A stretch of DNA of 64,000 nucleotides from Calliopum simillimum (lineage: Eukaryota > Arthropoda > Insecta > Diptera > Lauxaniidae): positions 19,559,329 to 19,623,328 of the forward strand of contig OX638369.1 of assembly GCA_951812925.1 (NCBI GenBank). The letters run 5' to 3'. Positions within the stretch are counted from its first letter, which is position 1. Every line of letters starts with the position of its first letter. The position numbers and the translations under genes are program-made. Under the pieces are notes generated by a model. The model had not been told where the DNA came from. It made no database searches and worked only from the letters and a program-made list of their open reading frames with translations. Positions 45,536 to 58,300 of the stretch are shown in pieces.

Positions 45536-48500
45536 AAAAGTGTCTAAATATTGTGGAGTATTAAAAAATTTCAAACCTTATGTATTCAAAGCAGTTGGAT
45601 TCTTAAGATGCCAAATTTTGAAACGAGAGATGATTTTATGTTTGAAAGGGGAAAAACACACGCTGATCTACAAGCGTCTAGAAATCGTTAGCAGAATTAG
45701 GAAAGCGGAGAATTAGACTTATTAATATTATTTTAAAATGACTCACGCATTCAAGTTACAGTGTTTTTTCGAGTCATCAGTGTATATTAGGCTTTCCTGA
45801 GAAACCACACGAAAAAATTGACATTATGTTGTATGACTACCTTTTTCTCTAATCTACATTCATGACTGGAACGTAAAAGCCAAATAATGAAGTAAAAGCA
45901 ATTGTAAAGAAAACTTTGTATAGCCATCACTGTGCCAAAACATCCCAAACTTAAACAAAGTAATCCTAAAAGTATGCAATATTTTTTTTTTAATTGGCAA
46001 ATAGTATGTGGTGAAAATTTGTTGCTAGAATCATTGGAAAAGTACAAACCAGAAAATAAAGCACATACATAAACCAGAAGATAAAGCAGTATAGAGGCTG
46101 CATCTGACGCAGCTCATATAAGTAGAAAGGCTCAGTGTTTGTCTGACTACAGTGCAATAAAGCTAAATTTTTGATAAGTTAAGAAAAGTATAATGTATGA
46201 TTATAATGTTCGTAACAAAGAGTATAAAAGTAACAAATGAATGTTGATTAGAACACTTCTGAAGATTTCAATAAATCTTTTTCAAATAGATGGTTGATCA
46301 TATCACAATTCAGTCATACAATTAAAAAATATGCTTATAAAACATAGACCAAACTTCGTAGCATTATTATACATACTTAAAAGCATATGTGAATGAACTT
46401 ATTTTTTGATAGTAGGACTACCAAGAAAAAGCAAAATACTTGAGATAATAATAAAAGATAACAAAAAGTCATCTAAAATTGAATAAAAACAATTCTTAAC
46501 AAAAGACAAAAATTTTAAAATTCCAAAAAAATAAACAATTTCTCACATTTTTCTCACATAAAACCACAATGATTAAAGTAAACATCATATCCTTAACACT
46601 CGAGTATTTATTATGCTGAAGGAGCAGCAGCTGAATAAAACATGCAATAAGATAGAATTTTTTATGGGAACCTTGTTGACTTCAACGTTTACTTCAAGAA
46701 TAAAATATTTAAAAGGCAACCATGCTGTGCCCAAGAGTAGACCATTTTTTCGGTGCTTATCTGAAATAATAGCAAAAAAATAAAACTTTAAAATAAAGTC
46801 AAACATAGACAAGGTCCTTTTGCAAATGCGTAATGCATGTAAGCGCCTAAACAATATGGGGTTATGGTCAACAGCGATTGTCCAACAATCTTTTGTTTAC
46901 ACAATGATTACATACAAGGATTAGATAGCCTTCATGGCATATCTTAGTGTGTGTTTGTGGTCGTTGATTCTAAACGAGCTTACATGGGTACTGCTGATGT
47001 CTCTTTTGTCCCCATTTTAACCCACAGAAATTTATATAAACACTAGATATGCTATAAACCTTAATTTATAATGTTTGAAATGCGACCAAAATTCAGACAC
47101 CAAAAAAGGACCAAAATACCAAAACCACGCACACATGTATGTATGTGTCCATATATTGGCATATATTGGGTTAATGCTTATTGCTGTTGTTTTTGCTGTC
47201 TAATAGCATAAAGCAAACAGCAGCTAAAAGTAAAGTTGAGTAAAACCCATTTATATGTATGTATATGTAAGTAGGATATATGTGGCTTGTTGGCATTTTA
47301 ATTGTTTTAGGGTTATTGCTTGCATTTTGGGCAAAGGCATCATACAACAACACAGCGGTGTGTGGTTTTATTTTAATTAATCACATTAGTTAGAGGACGA
47401 CAATATGTTTTGAAAATTTCAATATAAATTTAATTAATTATAGCATAATTTTAGGCTTGAGACTTTATATGAGTTGTCTCTTTGGCATACCATGACGTAT
47501 GAGTGATATTTATACATGTGCTCAATTAAATTTTGCGTATACGATATGTTGCCTCTAAGCATTTTTGTATATAATGGATTTCTTTGTGGCATACCAAATT
47601 GCTGATATGTTTTGTATGATGTTACGCTAATGTCGATTAATATGAATTTAATGAACAATAATCGCCTTGTGGACGTGATTTGATGTTAATGCATAAAAAG
47701 ATGAAGTAAAATAAAGTTCAAAGCATTGAAAGAGTTTACAGAAAAATGATTTTTTTCAAAAGTTGCAAAAAAAGCAACATAAAATTCTAATAATAAGAAA
47801 AAAATTCTTGACTTTAAACGATTTTGATAATCCTAACAACGGAAAATACGGGCTTTTGCGAAAATCATTTTCAAGAAAAAAAAAAAATTATTTTTGACGG
47901 CAAAATAGTTCAAATATTCAATGTTGCAATGGGTATATTTAACAAAACTTTATCGATGCAAAAGTTCCAGATACGTAATATTGTGTCCATGAATTAAATA
48001 AAATCCAAATATTTCATAAACCTGTTTAACTTAGTTAGGGATAATAATATAAAAATTGAATTAAATTTTCCTTTTAACATGCAATAAAGTTATAAAAATT
48101 AAAAATCCCTTGAAAGAGAGCGCAGAGTTTGCGGAAAAGCATGGAATTAATTTCAAGAAACAACTTTGATGTAAGTACTTGAGTTTTCAATGAAAATTTA
48201 CAACTGCAATATGTTGTTTACCATACTTATTCACTTTTGACAACAGCAAAAAAGTAGGGAAAATTTTAAACAACAACAACAAACACAAAAGCAACAACAG
48301 GAAACAACAACAAACAAAAATACAATTAAATTCTGAGCGTCCAAAGGACTTTTCTAGACGACTTCTCAACTTGACGCTCTGTTCATTCACAAAACGTTTT
48401 GTTGCTTTGAGCTGGCTCACTGGTTCTAGCAGTGTTGCTCAGTTTTAAAGCGTTTACTTTGTTGTTGCTTTTAACTTTTGTTGCTGTTTTTATTGTTTTG

Positions 48501-48962
48501 GTCCGCTTTCTATGTAAACGTCAACAATATCTTTGTGTTTGTGTTATGTTTTCACTTAAGTCTTTTAATCTACTTGGCATAAAGTTTTTGCCCACAATTA
48601 TCACTTGAAGTTTCTTTGAATTTTCTACTTTTTAGGCTATTCATCTGTGTGGTGTGTGCGGAAGGGGGGGGGGGGGCGTTAAGTAAAGTTTTTGAGCATT
48701 TGTTAGTATAAAAGTGATGTATATAGACGCTGCTTAAGTTATTTTGGACATACATAGATTGCTTGTAGCAGCTATAATAATAGTCTTTACCATCCCTTAT
48801 AGTTGAAACTTTACAGCAATAAAAAAAAAATTTTAACCAAATTTCATTGAAATTTTCATAGGGTAATGATCGAAATTTTGAGAAGTTCAAAAAACTGAAA
48901 GATGCACCGCTAATAAAAGAAACTAAAATATTAAAGTTTTGATATTTAAATTGAAATACATA
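45536..48962. other. AT-rich DNA, no supported gene
   Basis: Contains CAA-rich stretches at ~48270-48320 and a 13-G run at 48664-48676. Open frames of up to 106 codons show no motif. Confidence 0.35.
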
Positions 48963-49217
48963 TCGTCCCTATACAAGTTAAAACCAAGTCAGTTTTATTC
49001 TATTTTTGAGTTTATTTGGTATTTCTGGTCCAAAACATTATGTATGGTCTTTAGTTTGATAAGACCCACTAAGCCACATCTCTGTTAGAAATTTGTTATT
49101 TTCATCATTATATTAAAAATTTCCATACAAAAACAAAGAACACAATTTTATTTTTTGGACTTCAAATATCTTGAATAGCTTAAAAAACTGACTTTGTACT
49201 TTTCACTTGTTTCGGTT
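48963..49217. mobile_element. MITE family with TCGTCCCTATACAAGT ends, copy 2
   Basis: The left end TCGTCCCTATACAAGTTAAA is intact; the right end TTTTCACTTGTTTCGGTTTA is degraded. Interior homologous to 10670-10932, so each copy preserves a different good end. Confidence 0.65.
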
Positions 49218-49267
49218 TAATGGGCTAATGCTATTTTTAAATCTTTTAAGAAAACTTTAACTTTATT

Positions 49268-49520
49268 ACACTGTAATCAAACCAACATTTTACTAATTTA
49301 TTGTACGGAGCGCATTTTTTACTTGCCGGTGGTTATAATTGGCAGCTTATCTTCACCACACTTTTTTACATAAGCTTCTCTTGTGGTAGATAGTGTTCGC
49401 TGCTTATATCAAAAAATTATTGCATTCTTTTAGGCTCTCTTCATTTTTCATTTACCACAGTGGAGGTTATAATAATTATTCCTTTGGGATATCATTATTG
49501 CATTATTTTATGTTTGTGTT
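49268..49520 (+). repeat. Old dispersed repeat, copy C
   Basis: Starts CACTGTAATCAAACCAACAT like copy B; the later parts align weakly to copies A and B. Confidence 0.4.
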
Positions 49521-50767
49521 ACAATTATTTGAATTTAGATATGTTTTGATTTCTTCGGATTTTATTTCCTGACTCATTTTGAGACTCTCGCAAAGTTTCT
49601 AAATATTTTTGAGCTTACTTATTCAAAATTTATCGAGTTTTTTGCAACTTTCGCTTATATATATTATTACTTTTCATCTTCGTAAATATTTTTCCACTGT
49701 TTCAAAGCTGTTCAAAATTTTCGGCTTTTACTGAACCAAAAATTTCGAAAAAAAAAACACTTTAAGAAATTTCAATTTAAAATATTTTTTTTTTTTTTTT
49801 CCAAGAAACGTGTGAGCTGACCTTGGATTGAATCTTTGTATTGTTGACAAGCCAAAAATGTAAAATGCATTTAAATTATCAAGCTCTTGTTGCAAAACTC
49901 ATGAGTATGATGTTAATGACTCATTTGGAAAATATTACCAAGGCATTTATTTAATGAAATAGTACATTATTTTTAAAAACAAGAACCACTAGGGAATGCC
50001 TTCATTTTTCAAAAATGATGTCTCTGTTACTTATCACTATTTTCAATATTAAAGCAATGCGAGTGCTTAATATAGTAGTACTCATCCCATTTGAAACTTC
50101 CCAAATATTTTTAAACTGTTGAAGGAAGAGTTTTGTCGCTTCCAAAAATTGACTACATTAACAGCTCATGGTTTCAGTGTGTCCCTAAGCCTTTGTTTAC
50201 CTGACAGCTCGTGTAAGCTATGCTAACCTAACCTAACAAACGACTTAAATATAATACCACACTTCCATTCGGACCAGACTGATTGATGAACAACAACAAT
50301 TTAAGTGAAAGGTGGTCATAGTTACCAACATATTCTGAGAATTTTCTACAAAATGCTTTTATGCTGTGTTAATACAAAAATCATTATGAGCTGTAGGTTC
50401 TGTGGGTTAGTGATGTAAGTATTGCTTACTCGTAAGTTACCGATATTTTTTCGTATAGGTAAAGCTAAGGGAATAGCTTCAGACTAAGCCTCAAGCTGTT
50501 GTCGTCGGAAACTTTAGCAGACGATACAAAGGGGGCTCTTAGTTAATTTGGCTATGAGTTTGATTTTCGCTGGATTGGCTTATATCAACTTATATAGAGC
50601 AACATGTCGTTTGAGTAACATTTATATTCATGTGAAATATATGAGTTTAAGCTGGTAGCTAGGTCAAAAGATGATAATTGTGAAGATTTTGGTCAATCAG
50701 TCAATATAAATGTATCAGTTTTATATTGAACAAGCATTTTCTGGTGTACAAAGGGTGGGACAACTCC
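49521..50767. other. AT-rich DNA, nothing recognised
   Basis: A poly-T run at ~49784-49800. CTAACCTAACCTAAC at 50222-50236 is too short to be telomeric repeat. Confidence 0.35.
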
Positions 50768-51659
50768 ACACAGAAAAAAAAAATTGTATTTCCAACAACT
50801 TTATGTTTTAACTCAAGAATTTTTGTTGGTTGAAATCTTCCCAACAACTTTTGCTCTTGTTTTAAATACGAAATTGTTATGTTTTTAATAAAACGAAAAA
50901 TTCTTGAATCCAGTAAAAAGTTGTTGAAAGTTTAAGAACGACAATTGTTGTTTTAAAAGCGAAACTGTTGATAATATTTAGAAACAAAATAGTTGCACGA
51001 AGAATAAATGATTGAAATGTATGTGGTTATATACATAAGTATTTATTTGCCATTTATCTTACAGCAATAGAAATGACACAAAATCTAGGACATTGGGTTC
51101 TGTATGAGATGAAGCCGTGTGCGTGTGGACTGTTGCTTCTACGTCAGAAAAGGAAATGTTCTTTGCACCTTATCGTGAGTGGCAATAGAAAATGGATGCA
51201 GAACGATAATCCCAAGCGTAAGAAGTCTTGAGATAAGTCAGCTCCATGCATCGACATCGTCCGCACATCCGAATATCCATGTGAAGCTTCTCTGCATATA
51301 GTGGAATGAAATTCATATGCTGCCAGAGAGATAAGAAAAAGTAATGTTGAAAAAGGGCAATAATTTGAGTCAAATGTTTCTTACCCTCATTCGTTAAATA
51401 GAGCTTTATTAAAAAAAAACATCTAGAACTTCTTCAGGAATATAAATTGCTTATTTTTTGTTTTGTTCACAAAACTGGTGTTTGACGCTTTGTATTCAAA
51501 AATATTTTTCATATTTTTTATGACAAATGCGTAAAAATATTAAATATCAAGATTAAAATTGTTGGTTTAAGAATAAAATACTTATTCCAACAATTTAGAA
51601 ATAACAATTTTTTGAGAGTGAAAAATTGTTGTTTTAACAATCTTTTTTTTTCTGAGTGT
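50768..51659. mobile_element. Possible TIR element with ACACTCAGAAAAAAAA ends
   Basis: Left ACACAGAAAAAAAAAATTGT (50768) and right complement ACACTCAGAAAAAAAAAGAT (to 51659) are inverted. Subterminal CAACAA/TTGTTG motifs recur inside both ends (six or more within 250 bp of the left end and several within 100 bp of the right). The central 51060-51370 is less AT-rich, but its frames (for example the minus 67-codon frame at 51170-51373) show no domain. No target duplication. Confidence 0.45.
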
Positions 51660-54304
51660 CTAATTAAATTATACTAAAAAAAAATTGGTCCTTTCTAAGT
51701 GGGTTAAATAGTTTCAGAGATATGACATTTTTTTAAGAGCGTGGTGTCGCCAATTTTTCCCTTCGACATTATGTGTGCCGAAACTCTTCATACATTTATC
51801 AAATTTCATCAATGTTCGTTAAATATTATCAGCAATATGCTATGATTTTTTGGAAACTCGGAAAAAAGGAATTATCTAAGAGGAGACCCTTGGGTGAAAA
51901 AAAAAATTTTCAATTAAAATGTCTTAAAAAGGCATGAAACACGTAGATAAAACGAATTTTTTTTTTTTAATTTTTGGTTCCGACATCCTAGGCGGCCCTT
52001 TTGCTGAAAAAAACTTTTTCCAGTAAAATGTAATAAAAAGCCATGAAACGCATAAAAAACTCAAAAAAAAAAAAATTAAAAAATTTTTGCTTCCGACATC
52101 CTAGGGCAGACCCTTAGCATATATTCTATATTCACAAAAATGTATAACTTTACTATTAAAATATGTATTTTTTTTTTTAAATTTCTATTAGTTTAAGAGC
52201 CGTTTTCACAATATCCAGTTAATATTTAACTTCCAGATAAATATAAATTTTGTATGAAATTTAATGCCAAAGTGCCAGTTAATGTTCCAGTTAAGGCATA
52301 ACCGAATATTGTTAAATTGACCATAAGTATACTAACATAACAACATGCTACCCTTGGTGAGTTCATCTTTAAGAATTTAACTACTTATAACCCTTTTGGC
52401 CGCACTAGGTACACTGTACATCTGCCGCCTTGAAATTAATTTGTTCAGAATAACTTTAATGCAATACAATAAAGTAATGGCAGACGCTTTGTTACGACAT
52501 ATGGTATTTTTTTACAATTTCGAAATTCGATCAAGTTAAGTGAGAGCGATATCGGAAAACTAACTTTTTGCTTAATCACAAGAATGGGAACAACATAACA
52601 TGTAAGTATTAATGACAATTAAATCACATACCTACATTGCCACCAGCCACCTATGACTCTTGATGCAGTTTTAAATGAGAAACATTGCCCTCTGGATAAG
52701 AGTAAAATTGATGCTACTGAAAACCCATATAATCGATATAATTATTACAACATCATAACACCCATTGATCCATCGATATAAATTCCTTGACCTCCCTTCT
52801 TAATAAACAGCGCTGTCGGTAGCTTGCAATAAATCTTAAAACTTTAATTAACTTTCAGCAACAACAAAAACAACAACAACAACAACAATTTTACAAATTC
52901 ATCGCTGCCGCGCTCAGTTGATTCTGTGGATTGCGGTTTTTGTGGTTGCATGCAACTTTGACTTCCAGAAACTCCACCACCACTTGTAATCAGAGCATAC
53001 ACGTAGCATGATTATAAAGCAGAGTGCGCGAAATTTCCAAGCAGCAGCAACAGCAGCATACGGTAACAGTAGATAAACAGCAGAAATGAAGTAACCCACT
53101 TAAAGGAAAAGGTCCTTGCACGCTGTAGAGTATTATTTCATGAATGAAATAGTGAATGGAATGAGATGTTGTGAGCGCGCGGTTACCGACCGGATGGTTT
53201 GGTAATTAATTCCATTGGTTGGCCATCTCTGCTGTGTGAAAACAATGAGTTTATACTGGCGCTTGTGCTGCTGTTTTATTCAGAGGCTGAGACGAATTGT
53301 TAAGCGGGTCATTATAGCTTGGTATGTGCGCAATAAATAAAGGATAATATATAACGATACAAATGCTGCAGTAGACAGTTTAAAGACTTGTCAAATTATA
53401 ATTTGCGAGAATTTTAAAAATCTTTTATTCCGGAATTGTTTTCAAATGTGAGCATAAGTGTAACATTGCTTCAGATTTTATATAAAACCACCTTTCAATG
53501 ATTTCAAAATCACATCTTTTTCATTTGTAAAGATTTGGAAATGCATTGTAAGTTCAAAGAAATTCAAAGGAATTCAATATCGCAAAAAAAAATCTAAAGT
53601 CCATTGTGGCGGAAGCTTCCATACAACATCATCTTGGATTTTTCTCCGTCGCTTCTCGAAAACCAACAACGGATCAAGTTGTTAAGTCGTTGCAGGAAAA
53701 CTACTTACCTCTGCTTGTTTTTCTTTAACTTTAACCTCGATATTTGTGTTTTTGTATTTCTTTGAATTTAAATTTTTTTTTTTTTGTTTTTTCCAACAAT
53801 TGTTCAAAAAAAATTCGCTTATCTTTAGTGCCACACACAACAGCTCAACGCAGTTCAGCTCTCAAGTTTCAGAACAACACCATCACATCGAAGTAACTCA
53901 GGTGAAGTTTTGTGATTTTCTTCTCCTTCTTCGTCGTCGTCTTTGATTATCAAAAGAACTTTTTTTGTTTTTTTTTTTTTTTTTGTTTTGTGCTTTGCAG
54001 TGTTTTACTTTTCAAATCACATGCCAGTGTTGCCAAGTCACCTGCATAGCATAGGTACATACCGGTTGAATTTGCAATGGATGACAAACAAAGTGGAAGT
54101 AAAGAAAGCTGTAATGTTGAGCTACTACTTCGTCATACTTTTCGATAATTTTTGGGCTTATCGATAAAATTTTGACTTTTTTGATGGCTTTCAATCATGT
54201 TTGAACTCTGTTGTATATTTTTTTCAAAAGAAACGATCACGTTGAGCACGATAACATAGCGCATAGTGCAATATAAATGGTTAAATAAGCAATACGAAAC
54301 GTCG
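51660..54304. other. AT-rich DNA, no supported gene
   Basis: A near-duplicate pair 'ttttnnttccgacatcctagg' at ~51975 and ~52085, and CAA runs at 52858-52890. 53600-53730 is less AT-rich and could hold conserved noncoding sequence; no exon can be defended. Confidence 0.35.
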
Positions 54305-55110
54305 AGAAGGTTCTCATTCTGACGACAAGCAGAAAATTATTTTGACGTAAATGCAAAAATAATAAAAACAAAGTTTTTCAAGGCACCCTGTAGAAAGCTA
54401 TTAGAGTTGTCTAATATGAAAACAGTACAGTGCAGTAAAAGAGCTTAAAATAACAACTGAAAACGATGAAAAGATTCGCAACAAAGCAGAAAGGACAACA
54501 TAAGTTGCTGTTGCTAGAACCATTATGAATGTTCGTGTATAGCAGATATTTGCAAATGTTGAGAAGGTTCGCATATAGCAGAAATAATATTGAACAATGT
54601 ACATAGCTATTACTAAAACCCATCAATAAGATTCTCGTGCAGCAGAAACTGAATAGATTTAGAAAGGATGAGAAAGTTTTATTTAACTGAAAGAATATTA
54701 AACACAGTTGTTGCTGATGAAGGTGTTTGGAAAGGAAGAGAAGGTATGCATATAGCAGAAAGAACATAATATTTAGCTAGCTAAGAAGGTTCGCGAAGAG
54801 CAGAAGCTGAAGATATATGCAAAGCATGAGAAGGTTTGCATATAACAGACAGAACTGTAACCATTTCTGGAGCCATCGAGAAGGTTCGCACACAGTTTAA
54901 GCCGAAAATTCTTTAAAAGGATAAAAAAGTTCGCAAATATCTCATTTTACTCTAGAAACAAACCATCAAGAAGGTTCGGGTACCGCAGAAACTGTAAGCG
55001 TTTGAAAAGGAGGAGAATGTTCGCAAATAACACATTTCACTTTGCTGTCGCTAGAACCATCAAAATGGTTCGCTAAAGCAGAAACTGAAGATGTTTGGAA
55101 GAGATAATCA
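54305..55110 (+). repeat. Degenerate array around GAGAAGGTTCGCATATAGCA
   Basis: Cores near 54305, 54559, 54740, 54784, 54829, 54878, 54968 and 55050, each AGAAGGTTCGC-like followed by AGCAGAAA; alternate copies are preceded by GCTAGAACCATC. Spacing is irregular (45-90 bp, with larger gaps), so it is an old array. Confidence 0.6.
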
Positions 55111-56479
55111 TCAAATAACTGCATTTAGCGACAATTTTAAATGCTTTATTTTTAAAGGTCATCGACGATAGTTACAGAAGCATTATTGAAATATAAACAT
55201 ACCATATGCATGTTTTCTTGTGTTATTTAAGGAATTTTTTTATTTAAATTTTAATTAAAATTTTTGCGTAATTTTTTTGACTTTATTTTAACCATTCCAC
55301 AACACTCCGAAAATACCAGTTTGCTATTTTGTAGAGCTACTTTGTGGCAGATATAAGCGTTAAAGCGTAAACTGATGAAGGTCCTAGTGACAAGTGAATA
55401 CACAAACTAGAGAGATAGTAGCTTAAGAGTTGTCTAACCCAATACAAAGGTCAGTACGGTTAAAGAAATAACAGAAGAGGATACAACAAGTCAGTTGAAA
55501 TAAAGTGAAGCTGAACTTTCGTCTATCTACCTTTTTTGTTTAAAATGCTTTTATTTTGTTGCAATTTCTCTTACAATTTCAACTTTCATTTTGTTGTCTG
55601 ATTTTAAGTTCAACTCAACTTTTTCAATTTTGTACCGTTCTCATGTGGGCAATCCTGCAGCAGCAGTATCCTTCCTTTATCTTACGAATTTTGTCTGTGT
55701 TATCTACTGTCGTACAAAGGTGCAAAAACACAATATGAAGTTTTTAAGTTTGACTTTTTTCTTCTCCTTCTTCTCTTGAAGGCAATTAAACTGTCAGAGT
55801 ATTCTGTGTTGTAGAGGGGGGTGTAGAGTTTGTAAGTATTTGGTTTGTGAGTGAGTGAGTAAACAGCAGATTATCATTTGTCAGTTTCTTGATTTCTTCG
55901 TCTTAGTTGATCTTTAAAATGTTGCCATCTACTATCTTAAGTATTTGAGTACAAGTAAGGCATCAGCTGGTATTGTTGTTGACCCTTTTCGAAAAATAAA
56001 TCTGACAAGTTGTTGTCTGTCTGATGATAAAATATTTGATGAATAATATGCCAGAAAATTTATGAATTTATTTTTAAATATTTTATTAAATATTTTGCAA
56101 AAGATTGACATATGTCAAGCTCAATCACGCTGACAACTCCTTAAACAAAATATTTTTAAGGCTCAAATGCACAAATTTGTCATTCACAGAATAAGGATGC
56201 CTTATACTTTCTATTTCTGTAAATTTATTGTTTTCCAAAATTTAAAGTAGCAAACACATCAAACAAAAAGAATAATGAACACAAATACCAGGAAAAATGA
56301 ATTGCTTTGAAAGCATATCCTTAAAAAATATGTGGAATATGGATGATAGCTGCTTTTAAATAGCATTAGAATTAACAAAAAGTTTTATGTTTGAATTTTG
56401 TTAGAAAAAAATTATCTGACAACAAAGAGTTTTTTCTATAACTTTGATGGCTTTGATACTTTTCAACACTTTTGCCGAC
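55111..56479. other. AT-rich DNA, nothing recognised
   Basis: No supported feature. Confidence 0.35.
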
Positions 56480-57224
56480 ACTTTTTTGGCGCCACTTTTT
56501 GTTATATCTCGCATGCTATATAAGCTATTTTGACGAAATTTCGTAGGTAAGCAAACCATATTGATAGTTTTCTGGAATACTTGAAAGTTTCCGTAGCTTA
56601 CCTGGAGGCTTCTAGATAAAACGAAGTAAATCTAGGTATATACTAGAATGAAATCATTTATGGCGGACCATCAGCAAGCCTTAAATGAATGTATTCGGGG
56701 ACACCCGAAGGTTTTTGAAGGTCTTCTGAAAGATTCAAAGTCAAAACGAAGAATACTTAGGGAACATAACATACACAACCAGAAAGCATAAGGCTTTTGC
56801 ATCACCGATTTTTTTTAAACTTTTTTGTCTTATAGAACTAGTTGAGACTAGTATTCATTATTTTTTAAAATTTTATTTATTAAGCCGTTTCAGAGATATA
56901 AGTTTTTAAAAAAATGAAAAAGCTGCAAAAACAAAATTTATTAGTTTTTGAAATGCTCATAACTCCGTCAATCATGATTGTTTTTTTTTTAAGTTTTACT
57001 TTTTAAAGAAAATTTTTTTTATAAAACATTCAAAAAATAATTTTAAATGATTTTTCATAAAATTTTCAATTTTCAAAACTCAAATTCTATTTTAATAAAT
57101 GATCATTTTATTTGATTTTTTAAAATAAAAATTTTGGTAAAAACTTTAAGAATGGACAAATGATGAGATCTACATATTTTTTTTTAAATTCTTAATCAAC
57201 AAAAAATGAGTGTACCAGCACTAA

Positions 57225-57790
57225 AATATTCTAAGTTGCCAGAAGAGAGTAAAAATGTTTACCGACCCCCACTAAATTTGCCACTCCAATATTTCTCTCA
57301 AAGATACTACCCCCTATTTCCCATCTCTTAAGGGGCTCCAATACAACATTTTAATAAAAATATCAAAAAATTTCTCATTGCCGGGGGATAGAGCAAAAGT
57401 GTTCCCAGACCCCATTAAATTTTCATTTTTAACATTTTGTTTTATCGTACTAACCCCTTTTGTCTACCCCTTAAGGGGGCTCCCATACAAAATTTTGATA
57501 TAAATATAAAAAAAAATCCTCTTTGCCGGGAGACGGAAAAAATGTTCACCGACTCCCATTCGTTTTTCCTCGCCAATATTTCTTTCAAACATAATACCAC
57601 ATTTTTCCACTTCTGAAGGGGCTTCCATACAAAATTTTGATAAGAACATCAGAAAAATTACTCATGGCCGGCAAGCGTAAAATATGTTCATCAACCCCCA
57701 TTAATTTTTCCTACTCAACATTTTTCTTAAAACTACTATTCTCTTTTTTCCACCCCTATAGGGGCCTTCCATACAAAATTTTGTTATAAA
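57225..57790 (+). repeat. Four tandem ~143-bp units
   Basis: Corresponding ACC positions are near 57264, 57408, 57551 and 57693 (spacing 144, 143, 142). Each unit contains CATTGCCGGnnG-, CCGACCCCCATTAA- and CTTAAGGGGCTTCCATACAA-like blocks. Inverted relatives are at 21061-21255. Confidence 0.8.
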
Positions 57791-57844
57791 TGATCAAACC
57801 AAATACTATCCGGAAACGTATGCCTCTTAGAAATACTAGAAGAA

Positions 57845-58270
57845 AAACATCTATGGCACGCTATCAACAAGCCTCAACTGATTCATTTCCAGGGTCAACC
57901 AAAGGTTCCCAAAAGTCACACGAAAGCTTCATAGTCAAAACGAAGAATATCTAGATACATAAGAGGAAAAACATCTATGGCGAGCTATCAACAAGCTTAA
58001 ATTGATTCATTTCCTCTGACACTTAAAAGTTCCCGAGAGTTAAACGAAGGCTTCGTAGTCAAAATAAAAGATACCTATCTATCAGAAAACTTTATTTGAT
58101 TCATTTCGTCGGAGAGCCAGAGGTTTCTGAAAATCACCCAAAGGGTTCAAAATCAAAATAAAGAATACTTAGATACACTAAGTAGATAGAAAACATCTAT
58201 GGCGTATTATCAACAAGCTTTATACTTAAAGGGAAATGGAGTATCAGCAAGCCTTAATTGTATAATTTCT
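57845..58270 (+). repeat. ~122-bp tandem repeat around CATCTATGGCGAGCTATCAA
   Basis: CTATGGC at 57851, 57975 and 58197, with a diverged copy between the last two; each is followed by ATCAACAAGC and GATTCATTTC. Earlier relative at 56655. Confidence 0.7.
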
Positions 58271-58300
58271 GAGACACCCGAAGATAAATTGATTAGTGAC

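Larger units (their letters stand above)
56480..58300 (+). repeat. Composite repeat block holding two tandem arrays
   Basis: 56655-56760 and 57845-58290 share CTATGGCG-CTATCAACAAGC-type units, and between them sits an unrelated ~143-bp array (57225-57790), which therefore looks inserted into or amplified within the first. 58400-58470 'gttatatctcccgagatataaa...gaaatttggtaggtaggtgctg' resembles 56502-56550 'gttatatctcgcatgctatataa...gaaatttcgtaggtaagc', giving matching outer ends. Confidence 0.6.

Noticed and set aside
46117..46140. Core promoter (TATAAG followed by TCAGTG)
   Set aside because: The initiator-like motif is 17 nt from the TATA box instead of about 30, and no reading frame follows.
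50222..50236. Telomere-like CCTAA repeats
   Set aside because: Only about three units, no array, and higher flies lack TTAGG telomeres.
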